Shown here piece by piece: positions 27,477 to 36,096 of a stretch of DNA of 64,000 nt; within the stretch, counting starts at the first letter, position 1, and each line of letters begins with the position of its first letter. The stretch spans positions 107,660 through 171,659 of the forward strand of contig CAMWQM010000002.1 of the NCBI GenBank assembly GCA_947176375.1. Direction: 5' to 3'. The translations under genes were made by a program, and so were the position numbers. Under the pieces are notes generated by a model. The model saw nothing but the letters and a program-made list of their open reading frames with translations. It did no database searches and had not been told where the DNA came from. This DNA is from an uncultured Helicobacteraceae bacterium (GTDB lineage Bacteria; Campylobacterota; Campylobacteria; Campylobacterales; Helicobacteraceae).

Positions 27477-27989
27477 TTATCCCACAATCTTTTTTATATC
27501 AAAACTTATCATTTCTTCAGGTGTTAGCCCATCATAGCTCATTATTAATTTTCCATCTTTATCATAAAGTAGCATAAAAGGAAAAGTGCTAATAGAATAG
27601 GATTCCACCAATTTTGAAATATCACCTTTATAGAACCAGCTAAACTTTGTATTTGACTTTTCTACAAATTCTCTTAACCGCGATAAATCTTCATCTTTAT
27701 CAACAAAGATTCCATAAATATTTAATTTTTCACCAAATTCATCATTAATATTTGCAATATGCTGCGCCTGTCCCAAGCAATAATTACACCAAGTGCTTAA
27801 AAATACGAGTAAATATGGTTTATTAGAATTGATCAGATTTTCTTCTTTTTTATTAAAAATTATTTTTTTAGAATCTAGGCTAATTAGTGAATAAGTCTCT
27901 TTGGAAACTCGTTTTTCTACATTGTTTATAGCAGTGCCATTATCACAAGCCACAAATAAAAATAAAAATAAAAATAAGATATTTTTCAT
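27477..27989 (-). CDS. TlpA/ResA-like thioredoxin-fold lipoprotein
   Basis: The protein begins with a lipoprotein signal (FLFVAC, lipidated C15), so it is anchored in the periplasm. A thioredoxin fold follows with the redox motif STWCNYCLGQ (C68 and C71) and a cis-proline-like region FPFMLLYDKDG. The 170 residues fit the TlpA/ResA group that keeps cytochrome or other cysteines reduced. It is encoded 10 nt before ftsY. A specific partner cannot be named. Confidence 0.85.
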   Translation of the reverse strand: MKNILFLFLFLFVACDNGTAINNVEKRVSKETYSLISLDSKKIIFNKKEENLINSNKPYLLVFLSTWCNYCLGQAQHIANINDEFGEKLNIYGIFVDKDEDLSRLREFVEKSNTKFSWFYKGDISKLVESYSISTFPFMLLYDKDGKLIMSYDGLTPEEMISFDIKKIVG

Positions 27990-27996
27990 AATTTTC

Positions 27997-28554
27997 TCAC
28001 TTTTTTAATCTATTTATAAACCACATAACAGCAAATCCAAGCGCAGGAGTAATATTTGGCTTTTGTAAAATAGTTTCTATTTGCATTAGTGGAATTTCAA
28101 CAATCTCAATGGCTTCATCATCAATTCCTCCACCACTTGCAATCTTATCGCTATTTTTTACTTGTGCGAAAAATAAATTTTGTTTATTTCCATTAGTGCC
28201 AACCGATGAGTAAAATTCTGCGATTTGCTCTAAAGATTTCACTTTATAGCCGCATTCTTCATACACTTCTTCTATGGCAATTTGCTCCAGTGTTTTTCCT
28301 TTTTTATCTACCAAACCAGCGCAAAGCTCATACATATAGCCATCATTATTTCTTAAATACACTGCTGGACGAAATTGTTTAACTAGAATGATTGAATTAT
28401 TATCAATATTTTGTATTAGAATAGATACGCTATCAAGCCCCTGCGCAATGTCCCAAGTTTTTTGCTTTCCATTTTCTATATAGCTCATTTGAGATATTTT
28501 TATATATTTGGAATCCTTGCATTCGCTTAATTTTATACTTTTTAAATCTATCAT
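27997..28554 (-). CDS. Nudix hydrolase, UDP-sugar diphosphatase-like
   Basis: The protein contains a Nudix box of the NUDT14/UDP-glucose diphosphatase kind: CAGLVDKKGKTLEQIAIEEV then YEECGY. It departs from the strict consensus (E for R before the EE pair), as that subfamily often does. The upstream ILVKQFRPAVYLRN strand, which binds the substrate, also fits. Length 185 residues. The substrate is inferred, not shown. The start overlaps the M23 peptidase stop by 4 nt (ATGA), and the thioredoxin-like gene follows. Confidence 0.85.
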   Translation of the reverse strand: MIDLKSIKLSECKDSKYIKISQMSYIENGKQKTWDIAQGLDSVSILIQNIDNNSIILVKQFRPAVYLRNNDGYMYELCAGLVDKKGKTLEQIAIEEVYEECGYKVKSLEQIAEFYSSVGTNGNKQNLFFAQVKNSDKIASGGGIDDEAIEIVEIPLMQIETILQKPNITPALGFAVMWFINRLKK

Positions 28555-29705
28555 TTTTGAGCAAAATAACTAGGTGTATATCCGCTAAAATTATCCATAA
28601 TAGCGACTTTTAGCTTATCTTCATAAACTTTTGCAATTTCTAAAAACTCATTTTTCTGCTCCTTTGAAAGGACGCTTGTTGTGGATTTGATGTTTGATAG
28701 AGGATTGATTGGCTTATTATTTTTATATAAAGCAAAGTGTAAATGTGCTCCTGTGCTTAATCCGCTATTGCCTGATTGTGCAATAATCTGTCCAGCTTTA
28801 ACACTCTGCCCTTTTTTAACACTAAAGCTATTTAAGTGTGCATAGAGTGTTTTTAGTCCATTATTATGCTGTATTTCTACAACTTTTCCAAAACCATTTT
28901 TTACCCCCGCGAATACAACTCTTCCATTTGAAGCTGCTTTTACTTTAGTGCCTTTTGGAGCTGCATAATCCACTCCATAATGCGGACGACGAACTTTTAG
29001 AATAGGATGCATTCTATTTAGTGAGAATCTTGATGAAATTCTAGCTTTTACAGGGCTTTGAAAAAATAACCCTGTTACTTCATTACCTTTTTCATTGTAA
29101 TATTTGCCATCATTGTAGGCAAAGAGAAAGTTTGGATTTCTATTTGTTTCTACTAATGCAGCTTTAATTTCTGGATTCCCAAAGTTTCGTCCTAGTCGAT
29201 ATTTATAATAATAGATTAAGGCTAACTTATCATTTTTCAGCACACTTTTTTGAAAATCAATAGCATTTTTATAGATGTTTATAAATTCGTTTGCTAGATT
29301 TGTATCATTTGTAAGCTCTACAATATCTTGATATGGAGATTTTTGAATAGCAATAGCAATTGAGACATTAGATTTAAAATATTTTACTGGAATGAAATCT
29401 ACTTTATAAGTATCAGAATCTTTATATAAATGAATTTGTACTTCATCATTTAGTGGAATTAATGCTTGAAGCAAGGAATTATCACTATCAATTAATGTGT
29501 AGTATCTAACACCAGCATAAATTTCTGCAGTTAGCTCCTTATCTTCATCATACAAAGACCAATATACATTTGCAGGAATATTGTAAGTTTCCAAAAATTT
29601 CAAAAATGTATAACCTTTATCCCACACTTTACTACTAGAAGTTGCCCCAAATGAGGCACTAAAAAGCAATAATAATAAAAACAAGATTCTAAAAACAGAG
29701 TTCAT
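28551..29705 (-). CDS. csd3: M23 murein peptidase, Csd3/HdpA-like
   Basis: This is a periplasmic LytM/M23 peptidase of the type that trims peptidoglycan cross-links and peptides to keep helical shape in H. pylori (Csd3, also called HdpA). A signal peptide (residues 1-20, ending SFGA) is followed by two N-terminal domains and a C-terminal M23 domain with the zinc ligands in RPHYGVDYAAPKGTKVKA, the LYAHLN strand and the HLHFALYKNNKPINP motif. Length 384 residues. The symbol is given by domain layout and lineage, not by alignment. Confidence 0.85.
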   Translation of the reverse strand: MNSVFRILFLLLLLFSASFGATSSSKVWDKGYTFLKFLETYNIPANVYWSLYDEDKELTAEIYAGVRYYTLIDSDNSLLQALIPLNDEVQIHLYKDSDTYKVDFIPVKYFKSNVSIAIAIQKSPYQDIVELTNDTNLANEFINIYKNAIDFQKSVLKNDKLALIYYYKYRLGRNFGNPEIKAALVETNRNPNFLFAYNDGKYYNEKGNEVTGLFFQSPVKARISSRFSLNRMHPILKVRRPHYGVDYAAPKGTKVKAASNGRVVFAGVKNGFGKVVEIQHNNGLKTLYAHLNSFSVKKGQSVKAGQIIAQSGNSGLSTGAHLHFALYKNNKPINPLSNIKSTTSVLSKEQKNEFLEIAKVYEDKLKVAIMDNFSGYTPSYFAQK

Positions 29706-29830
29706 TTTATAACCTTTTTAGTAGATAAAATTTATATAATTTTGAATTATACAATAAAAAAAATGATGATATATTTAATATAATTTCAAAAATTTATTGT
29801 TTAATTTTACTATATGGAGTTTTATAAATA

Positions 29831-30013
29831 ATGAAAGATTGGATTTTCCCAACTTGTGCGTTTTTAGTATTTGCTTATGGAATGTTTTTCTTAAATCTTT
29901 ATATCTATAGATATACAAATTCTGATACAAATATATTTTCAGAGCCTACACAAGTAATACAATATGATGATATTGGTAATTTTTTAAAAGAAATATCTGA
30001 ATCTTTTAAATAA
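29831..30013 (+). CDS. Small single-pass membrane protein upstream of flgM
   Basis: The 60-residue protein has one hydrophobic segment (about residues 4-28, IFPTCAFLVFAYGMFFLNLY) and a short acidic tail. GGAG lies 10 nt before the ATG. I do not recognise a family. It stands just before flgM on the same strand and may be part of that flagellar transcript. Confidence 0.6.
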   Translation: MKDWIFPTCAFLVFAYGMFFLNLYIYRYTNSDTNIFSEPTQVIQYDDIGNFLKEISESFK

Positions 30014-30068
30014 AGTTAATTTATGTCGATTTTTACAGACAATAAAATTATTTAGGAGATTTTAAGGA

Positions 30069-30344
30069 ATGATAGTTAGAAGCGGTCCTTTCCCTAGCAG
30101 CTCTATTAATACACAGCAAAACCAAAAGGCTGATAAGAAAGATGTTCAAAATATCAAGGAAGATAAAGTAAATGAAACTTCCAGTTCAACTGATAATGTA
30201 AATTATGCAGATGAAATTGATAATTCACAAAAAGTGCAAAATATCAAAGAACAAATTGATAATGGGACATATAAAATTGATATAAATAAAAGTGCAGACA
30301 AAATGGCACAAGATTTGCTTTTAGAGGTTAAAGTATATAAATAA
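30069..30344 (+). CDS. flgM: Anti-sigma-28 factor FlgM
   Basis: FlgM holds FliA (sigma28) inactive until the hook is finished and FlgM can be exported. The 91-residue protein is polar and disordered in its first half. Its C-terminal half has the FlgM pattern, with KVQNIKEQIDNGTYKIDI followed by NKSADKMAQDLL, the helices that bind sigma28. AGGAG stands before the start. Placement directly upstream of the chaperone-like gene and flgK is typical of Campylobacterota. Confidence 0.88.
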   Translation: MIVRSGPFPSSSINTQQNQKADKKDVQNIKEDKVNETSSSTDNVNYADEIDNSQKVQNIKEQIDNGTYKIDINKSADKMAQDLLLEVKVYK

Positions 30345-30353
30345 AAGTGCTAG

Positions 30354-30806
30354 ATGTGCTTAAATAGGTGTGCTATGATACTACATAAATTTTTAAATGA
30401 CGCAGTGTGTGATTTACAATCATTAATAGATATAAATAACCTTGATTTACAAGATATTAAAGAGGCAAATCACGATGCGATTTTTTCTAGGCTCGAATCC
30501 AAAAATAACTTAATCACTTCATTTGAAAATAATAAGCACAATGCAGATAATGAAATGGTAAAGCTAACTAAAAGATTCCCAAGTAAAAGCATAGAGGAGC
30601 TTTTAGATGACAGGGCAATGGAATTGATAGATTTGATGAGAACAAATCTAAAAACATTACGTGAATTAAATAAAAATTATGCAAAAAGCGTGGTTGCTGT
30701 GTATGAGTTTTATAATTCACTTGTAGAATCCATTCTGCCAAGCGAGAAAGTCGGGTATTCAAATAAATCATTTTCTAAAGTAGATTTAGTAAATATAGAA
30801 GCTTAA
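30354..30806 (+). CDS. FlgN-like export chaperone (putative)
   Basis: The protein is helical, of about 143-150 residues, and lies between flgM and flgK, where FlgN, the chaperone for the hook-filament junction proteins, is usually found. A long heptad-like helix covers about residues 30-110 (NNLITSFENNKHNADNEMVK, then LMRTNLKTLRELNKNYAKSV). The identification is by position and shape more than by motif. Two in-frame starts are possible, 30354 and 30375; the second gives a more normal N-terminus (MILHKFLNDA). Confidence 0.65.
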   Translation: MCLNRCAMILHKFLNDAVCDLQSLIDINNLDLQDIKEANHDAIFSRLESKNNLITSFENNKHNADNEMVKLTKRFPSKSIEELLDDRAMELIDLMRTNLKTLRELNKNYAKSVVAVYEFYNSLVESILPSEKVGYSNKSFSKVDLVNIEA

Positions 30807-30818
30807 AAAAGGGCAATA

Positions 30819-32639
30819 ATGGGCGGAATCTTATCATCTCTTCATACTTCACAATCGGGACTCAATGCACATCAGTTAATGGTTGATGTAACAGGCAATA
30901 ATATTGCTAATGCGAGTGATGAATTCTACTCAAGGCAGAGAGTTTTAGTCTCTCCAGAAAAGCCACTTTATTTTCAAAAATACAATCTAGGACGCGGTGC
31001 AGATATAGAGACAATCCAGCGAATTCACGATGAATTCACATTTTCTAGGTATAGAAAAGCGGCAAGTGATGCACAATTTTATGATACAGAATTTACCACA
31101 TTACGTGAGGCTTCGGCGTTTTTCCCAGAAGTAGATGGTGTTGGAATCTATAATGATATTGAGCAGTATTTCAATGCGTGGAAAGATGTTGAGAAGAATC
31201 CAGCTAATTCTGCTCAAAAGCAGGTTTTAGCACAAAATACACAAACTCTAATCACAAATATAAAAGATACAAGACAAAGACTGCTTGATTTGCAAATAAA
31301 ACAAAGCGATGAGCTAAAAGTAACTATCGATGAGGTAAATTCTATCGCCAAGCAAATCGCAGAAATTAATAAAAAATTATTTGAAATGGAAGATGCAAGA
31401 GAACTAAAACAGGCAAATGAGCTTAGAGATAGGAGAGATGAGCTAGAGTTTAATCTCTCCAAACTAATAAATAGTAATGTTTTTAAAGATAAACTCAAGA
31501 GTAATTCAAAAAATAATACTGAAGTGGCAGATTTTAACTACGGCTATACTCTAAATATCGCAGGTGGTTTTAATATCGTAGATGGTGTGATACATCACCC
31601 AATAATTATAAACAACGAAGATAATGAAAATGGGCTGTATAGTGTGTATTTTCAAGGTGATGATTTTAAGAAAGTAGATATTACAGATAAAATTGCGGGT
31701 GGAAAAAGCGGAGCATTAATCGACTTAGTAGCCTATGGAAAAAATGGTGGCAAAATAGGCAAAATCCAGGAATATATTAATAATCTTGATACTTTTGCAA
31801 AAGGATTTATCGAGGCGACAAATGGAATCTATGCCCAAAGTGCTACAAATGAAATAAAAAGCAATATTTTAGAAATTGATAATAATATCCCGCTTTCAGA
31901 TTCTATGTATAACATTAAAAATGGTGGTTTTGATGTGATAATTTATGATGCCAAAGGCAATGAAATAGTAAGAAAAAGTGTAGAGATTAATGGCATTACA
32001 ACTATGGAAGATGTGGTGGATTATCTAAATAAAAATACAGATGATACTAATGATAATAATCCTCTAAATGATTTTGATGACTATTTTACTGCATATTATG
32101 ACAATGAAGCTAAACAATTTCAAATTTTGCCAAAAGATAGCTCTATGGGGCTTAATATCAGTATAGAAGATAAGGGTAGTAATTTTGTCGGAGCTATCGG
32201 AATAAATCGCTTTATTGAGGGAAGCAACGCTAATGATATTTCACTAAATTCTGCTTATATTAAAGACCCGACTTTGATTCGCCACTGGAAGGCACCTGTG
32301 AATGGGAATTTTGAGATTGCTACAATGATGAGGGAATTGCAGTATAAAGATAGTGAGTTTTATCCTGTGCGTGGGGCCAAGCAAGAGATGACTATTCCAC
32401 AATATTTTCAATTTGTAACAAGCAAGGTAGCAACCGATACAAATGAAGTTCAAGTTTTAGGCGATACAAAGCAGTCGGTTTTAGCGGCTGTCAAAAAAGA
32501 ATTTCTAGCAATTTCTCAAGTAAGTATTGATGAGGAAATGGTAAATCTAATTAAATTTCAAAGTGGATATGCTGCTAATGCAAAGGTTATCACAACGATT
32601 GATAGAATGATAGATACGCTTCTAACTATCAAACAATAA
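30819..32639 (+). CDS. flgK: Flagellar hook-associated protein 1
   Basis: FlgK forms the first junction ring between hook and filament. The N-terminal rod/hook signature is present (LHTSQSGLNAHQLMVDVTGN, then NIANASDEFYSRQR), as is the mirror motif at the C-terminus (VNLIKFQSGYAANAKVITT and MIDTLLTIKQ). Between them lies a long variable region with coiled-coil stretches (about residues 120-200). The 606 residues agree with Helicobacter FlgK. The gene ends the flgM-led block, and no terminator hairpin is evident after it. Confidence 0.95.
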   Translation: MGGILSSLHTSQSGLNAHQLMVDVTGNNIANASDEFYSRQRVLVSPEKPLYFQKYNLGRGADIETIQRIHDEFTFSRYRKAASDAQFYDTEFTTLREASAFFPEVDGVGIYNDIEQYFNAWKDVEKNPANSAQKQVLAQNTQTLITNIKDTRQRLLDLQIKQSDELKVTIDEVNSIAKQIAEINKKLFEMEDARELKQANELRDRRDELEFNLSKLINSNVFKDKLKSNSKNNTEVADFNYGYTLNIAGGFNIVDGVIHHPIIINNEDNENGLYSVYFQGDDFKKVDITDKIAGGKSGALIDLVAYGKNGGKIGKIQEYINNLDTFAKGFIEATNGIYAQSATNEIKSNILEIDNNIPLSDSMYNIKNGGFDVIIYDAKGNEIVRKSVEINGITTMEDVVDYLNKNTDDTNDNNPLNDFDDYFTAYYDNEAKQFQILPKDSSMGLNISIEDKGSNFVGAIGINRFIEGSNANDISLNSAYIKDPTLIRHWKAPVNGNFEIATMMRELQYKDSEFYPVRGAKQEMTIPQYFQFVTSKVATDTNEVQVLGDTKQSVLAAVKKEFLAISQVSIDEEMVNLIKFQSGYAANAKVITTIDRMIDTLLTIKQ

Positions 32640-33086
32640 TTTTTCTAGGAGTTTTTAAAGCAAGGTTTTAGAATTAACCAGTTTATATTTTTAAGAATGT
32701 AAGGTTTTTTATTAAGATTATAAACTTTGGCTTAAATATTTAGTTTTAATTTTTAAGCTAAACTCAATGTGATTGCTCTATAAAATTTTAGTTTATAATG
32801 TTTGCAATTAAACAAATATTTTTAATCAAATAAGATAAATAAAATATTAAGATTCCAATATTTGGCTTTAGTTTTAGACTCTAGAATCTAGCTTCCATCT
32901 TGGTTAAAGTCTTAAAATATTATGTTTATTTAGCTTTAGATACTAAACTTTTAAATTTAAAATCTCTAGTTGCGCTTACAAACTAGATTCTAAATATATG
33001 ACTTATAGTAAACTACTTTTATAAATAAAAATTCAAGCAAAAACTCACAAAAATGTTCAATTATAAGATCGCAACTATTTATAAAC
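32640..33086 (+). other. Intergenic stretch between convergent flgK and hemerythrin genes
   Basis: I see no gene here. The stretch is AT-rich, with TAGAATCTA-type heptamers near 32880 and 32985, and no clear terminator. Confidence 0.5.
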
Positions 33087-33659
33087 CTAATAGCTTGAAT
33101 CCATCACAAAGACAATTCTCTGTTTGCAATTTTTGCAAACATAGTTTTTACCTTCCATTACAGCTTGATGCAAACTATCTGGCACATTAAAAGAATCTCT
33201 GCATTCGCAGCGATAATAATGCTTCATAATAATATCACTTGCATTGTTAATATCAACTTCAAGCCCATTGTCTTTAGAAATATTCCATTTATAAATATCT
33301 AAATCTTCTTTCATTATATGTTCTACAAGCCATTCTTTTGTTTGGCTTGCAAGTTTATGCTTGAAATCATATTTTATATTTTTTATAAGTCCTGCTATTC
33401 GCCTAATTATCTATTTATGAATCTCTTTATGTTCTCTCAATTTCGAATAGCCAATAGATTCCATATAAAGTTCCTCATCGTGAAAATGAGTTTTCATATA
33501 ATTAAATAATTCTAAAATCACTTTTTTTACTTCCTGAGAATCTATTTGCTCTTTTACCATATTATCCGCTCTTTTAGCTATTTCAAAAAGTTTTTTATGC
33601 TGATTGTCTAAATGCTCGTTGTGAATACTATACTCATCTTTCCATTCAAAAATATCCAT
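33087..33659 (-). pseudogene. Bacteriohemerythrin with C-terminal Cys4 module, interrupted by an in-frame amber codon
   Basis: Hemerythrins bind O2 at a di-iron centre. Ligands before the stop are H21 (DNQHKKLF), H58 and E62 (THFHDEEL), H77 and H81 (HKEIHK). Then comes TAG (33411-33413). Reading on in the same frame gives IIRRIAGLIKN and the last ligands H114 and D119 (EWLVEHIMKEDLDIYKW). A further 70 residues follow with CEC and CKNC, a likely zinc ribbon. A single C-to-T change (CAG to TAG) would explain the break. The full protein would have 190 residues. As annotated it is either dead, or read through, or split into two pieces, the second starting at 33314. This stop may also be a sequence error. 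Confidence 0.85.
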
Positions 33660-33926
33660 TAATTTCCCCTCTTTTTAACCATAAGTAAAATTTAGATTGT
33701 AGCCAATTTTGGCACTTTTATATAGGTATATTTTGTATTTTTTTGGATTTTTGCTATTTTAATTTGATTTTTTAAGGAGAGTTTTTGCTTGAAATGTTAA
33801 TAAATTTTATTAATAATATTAAAAAATTATTCCTCACAATGCTTATAGAAATATGAATATGATTTTGAAAAATACAAAAAGAAAGGCAAGCTAAGTAAAA
33901 TTAATATTTTTTATAGTGGAATCTGG

Positions 33927-34003
33927 TGGTGTCCCCAATTGGATTCGAACCAATGACCTTACGATTAGGAATCGTATGCTCTATCCTGCTGAGCTATGAG
34001 GAC
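33927..34003 (-). tRNA. tRNA-Arg (CCU)
   Basis: On the minus strand the acceptor GTCCTCA pairs with TGGGGAC. The anticodon stem TACGA/TCGTA encloses TTCCTAA (anticodon CCU), and the T loop is TTCGAAT. CCA is encoded. It lies downstream of hup on the same strand. Confidence 0.96.
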
Positions 34004-34035
34004 AAAACGAAATGTGATTATTTAAATTTAGAGAG

Positions 34036-34064
34036 AAATTTGCGAGGAAAAATCTCGCAAATTT
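34036..34064 (-). terminator. Terminator hairpin of hup
   Basis: AAATTTGCGAG and CTCGCAAATTT form a perfect 11-bp stem with a 7-nt loop, 11 nt past the hup stop on the minus strand. The following bases are C/T/A-rich without a strong U-run. Confidence 0.75.
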
Positions 34065-34074
34065 AAGGGAAAAG

Positions 34075-34371
34075 TTATTTTTTGCTTACTTTTAATTTAG
34101 CAACTTCATCTTTTAGTGCTTTGCCTGGTTTAAATTTAGGAACCATTTTTTCTTTAGTTTTATAAGTTTTATTACTTCCTGGAATCTTACCTTCTTTTGC
34201 TGCTTGAACAGCTGTTTCAAATTTACCAAATCCTACTAATTCAACAGTATCTTTTTTTGTTAAAACTTTTTTTACTGCATCTGTGAAAGCGCTTATTGCT
34301 TGTTCAGCAGCTTTTTTAGTATCATAGCCACCTACTTTTTTTACTTCTTCAATGAATTCTGATTTGTTCAT
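34075..34371 (-). CDS. hup: DNA-binding protein HU
   Basis: HU is the main histone-like protein of the nucleoid. The 98-residue chain starts MNKSEFIEEVKKVGGY, continues with helices ending KKVLTKKDTVELVGFGKFE, and has the beta-arm with GKIPGSNKTYKTKEKMVPKF in place of the more usual R-N-P-x-T-G loop, a variant common in Campylobacterota. The C-terminus ends in lysine-rich KVAKL-like residues. A strong AGGAGA ribosome site precedes the gene and a clean hairpin follows it, consistent with a highly expressed single-gene unit. Confidence 0.95.
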   Translation of the reverse strand: MNKSEFIEEVKKVGGYDTKKAAEQAISAFTDAVKKVLTKKDTVELVGFGKFETAVQAAKEGKIPGSNKTYKTKEKMVPKFKPGKALKDEVAKLKVSKK

Positions 34372-34516
34372 TTTATCTCCTTATGTGTTGTAATTTTTGT
34401 TTTATGAACGCAGTATTATAATATATTTTTTACATTTTGTGATAGATTTTTGCCTAAATACAACATTTTTTTGAGATTATTGTTCTACCTCTCTCCTATT
34501 TACAAGTTTTTGAGAG

Positions 34517-35062
34517 TTATTTGTTGTTAAATTTTGCTTTTAGGGCAATTGCAAAAATATAAAAAAATGGCGTATCAATTAAACTTAAAATAATTTTTAT
34601 ACAAAAATCAAATAATGCCATCATAAATACTGTTTCAGAGCCTTTCTCTGCTAAAAATGCAATGTGAAAAAAAATCATAGTATCAAAAAATTGAGCAATA
34701 ATTGTAGAAATATTATTTCGTAGCCACCAGAGCTTCGGAAGCACTTTTTTAAAGAAATAAAATATTATAACATCAAGCGGTTGAGATACTAAAAATGCGC
34801 TAATAGAAGCAATAGCAATCAAAGGCTCACTAATTAAAAGTGATGGAATAAAGGCAAATAAGATTCCATACCTTAAGGCTTTTAGCACATCTTTTTTATC
34901 ATTTTTTTCGCTTAAAATATCAAGGAATAAAAAACTAAATGGATAAGTCAAAGCTCCATAAGTAAGGTAGCTAGAGCCAATATTAAACTGCACCGCATAA
35001 TTTGAGGTAACGATAATGCAGGCAAAAATACAGCCATATAAAATTGTGTAAAATCGCGTCAT
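34517..35062 (-). CDS. Queuosine-precursor transporter, VUT/YhhQ family
   Basis: This six-helix membrane protein of 181 residues shows the VUT (YhhQ) pattern: the first helix with VTSNYAVQF, LTYPFSFLFLDILSE, the VSQPLDVIIFYFFKK block, and LWWLRNNISTIIAQFFDTMIFF. YhhQ of E. coli imports the queuosine precursor preQ0/preQ1. The same role is inferred here. The start codon overlaps the stop of the preceding gene (35062), so it is coupled to the small coiled-coil gene. Confidence 0.88.
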   Translation of the reverse strand: MTRFYTILYGCIFACIIVTSNYAVQFNIGSSYLTYGALTYPFSFLFLDILSEKNDKKDVLKALRYGILFAFIPSLLISEPLIAIASISAFLVSQPLDVIIFYFFKKVLPKLWWLRNNISTIIAQFFDTMIFFHIAFLAEKGSETVFMMALFDFCIKIILSLIDTPFFYIFAIALKAKFNNK

Positions 35063-35529
35063 TAACTAATATCTGCAAGTTTTAGCGTGAATTCTACTTC
35101 GCTTTTTGTTATCATTAATTCTTTTGCTATATTTTCAATGCTCCAGCCATCCTTAAACATAGAAATAATGCGTCTATCATCTATATTGCTGCTAGAGCTA
35201 TTTGGGAAGAAGCTAATTTCTTTGATTTTATCTTCTAAAAGAGCTAATTTATTATCCACATAGTCTCTGTCTTTTTCGATTATCGCATAAACATCATCAA
35301 TAGAGCTTCTAAAATCATCTTTCAAATTTCTAACAAAATTCTCGCTATCTCCATTGTGATTGCTTTTTAGGATTTTTTGGATTCTATAAATTTCTTTGTT
35401 CAAATCATCAAGCGATTTTTCGTATCTTGATAATCGCCTTTGGGACTCCCCATCTTTTATGTAAAAAAATATAAAAATTAGCACAAAAAGCACTAAAATC
35501 CCTATATTTATAATTAACATAGCATTCAT
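35062..35529 (-). CDS. Membrane-anchored coiled-coil protein with C-terminal helix-turn-helix
   Basis: A single N-terminal membrane helix (about residues 4-25) is followed by a long coiled coil (about 30-115). The C-terminal domain DDRRIISMFKDGWSIENIAK, continuing ELMITKSEVEFTLKL, is a helix-turn-helix-like motif. This architecture is common in Campylobacterota (DUF6115-like), with unknown function. The 155-residue gene overlaps the transporter gene by one base. The identification is by layout only. Confidence 0.65.
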   Translation of the reverse strand: MNAMLIINIGILVLFVLIFIFFYIKDGESQRRLSRYEKSLDDLNKEIYRIQKILKSNHNGDSENFVRNLKDDFRSSIDDVYAIIEKDRDYVDNKLALLEDKIKEISFFPNSSSSNIDDRRIISMFKDGWSIENIAKELMITKSEVEFTLKLADIS

Positions 35530-35577
35530 TCCTTAAATACCTTTAGTAAATAAAATTAATTTTGTATTGTATCAAAT

Positions 35578-36096
35578 CTAAACCTTTAATTTACTTTCTC
35601 TTATGATACTTCTTTCCCTCGCAGTAATGTAGCTATCAAAATCCGCTATATCGCGCTCGTGCATAAGATAGATTCTGGCATTTGTAGAATCTAGCGCTTC
35701 AAAAAATAGTGGCATTTTGCGCACAGGAAAGACTGCAATATCAATTCTTCCATAATATTTTTTACCTCCCTGCAGAATCTCATCTTCAAATATAATTAAA
35801 TTGTGCCCAATGGAATCTAGCCTAATGCTATATTCTAATTTTAGAAAATCTTTCTTCTCATTCTTAATTTCTGCACTTAAAGTGTCTATTTTTCTATGTA
35901 ATTCCACTAAAAGCTGAATGGTTGGCTCACTCTCATCTATCACTTTGCCTTTTGCACGCATAGACTTTAGCCACGCACTTATCGGGTCATCATTATTTTC
36001 TGAGAGCAAATCAAACTCTTTTTTAAAAACACTTTCATTATCATTTATTTGTGAAAATTCTATTCCTAGAGGGGCTTTGATAATCCTAGTATTCAT
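35578..36096 (-). CDS. Conserved hypothetical protein, possibly PilZ-like
   Basis: I do not firmly recognise this 172-residue soluble protein. The first half is polar and helical (AWLKSMRAKGKVIDESEPTI, then a coiled segment around LHRKIDTLSAEIKNEKK). The second half looks like a small beta barrel (YSIRLDSIGHNLIIFEDEIL, GRIDIAVFPVRKMP), which recalls PilZ-type domains but lacks an obvious R-x-x-x-R motif. It overlaps the prenyltransferase gene by 4 nt. Confidence 0.55.
   Translation of the reverse strand: MNTRIIKAPLGIEFSQINDNESVFKKEFDLLSENNDDPISAWLKSMRAKGKVIDESEPTIQLLVELHRKIDTLSAEIKNEKKDFLKLEYSIRLDSIGHNLIIFEDEILQGGKKYYGRIDIAVFPVRKMPLFFEALDSTNARIYLMHERDIADFDSYITARERSIIRESKLKV

Noticed and set aside
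30005..30035. Sigma28-like promoter TAAAG ... CGATTT before flgM
   Set aside because: The spacing between the two boxes is about five bases too short for the consensus; not claimed.
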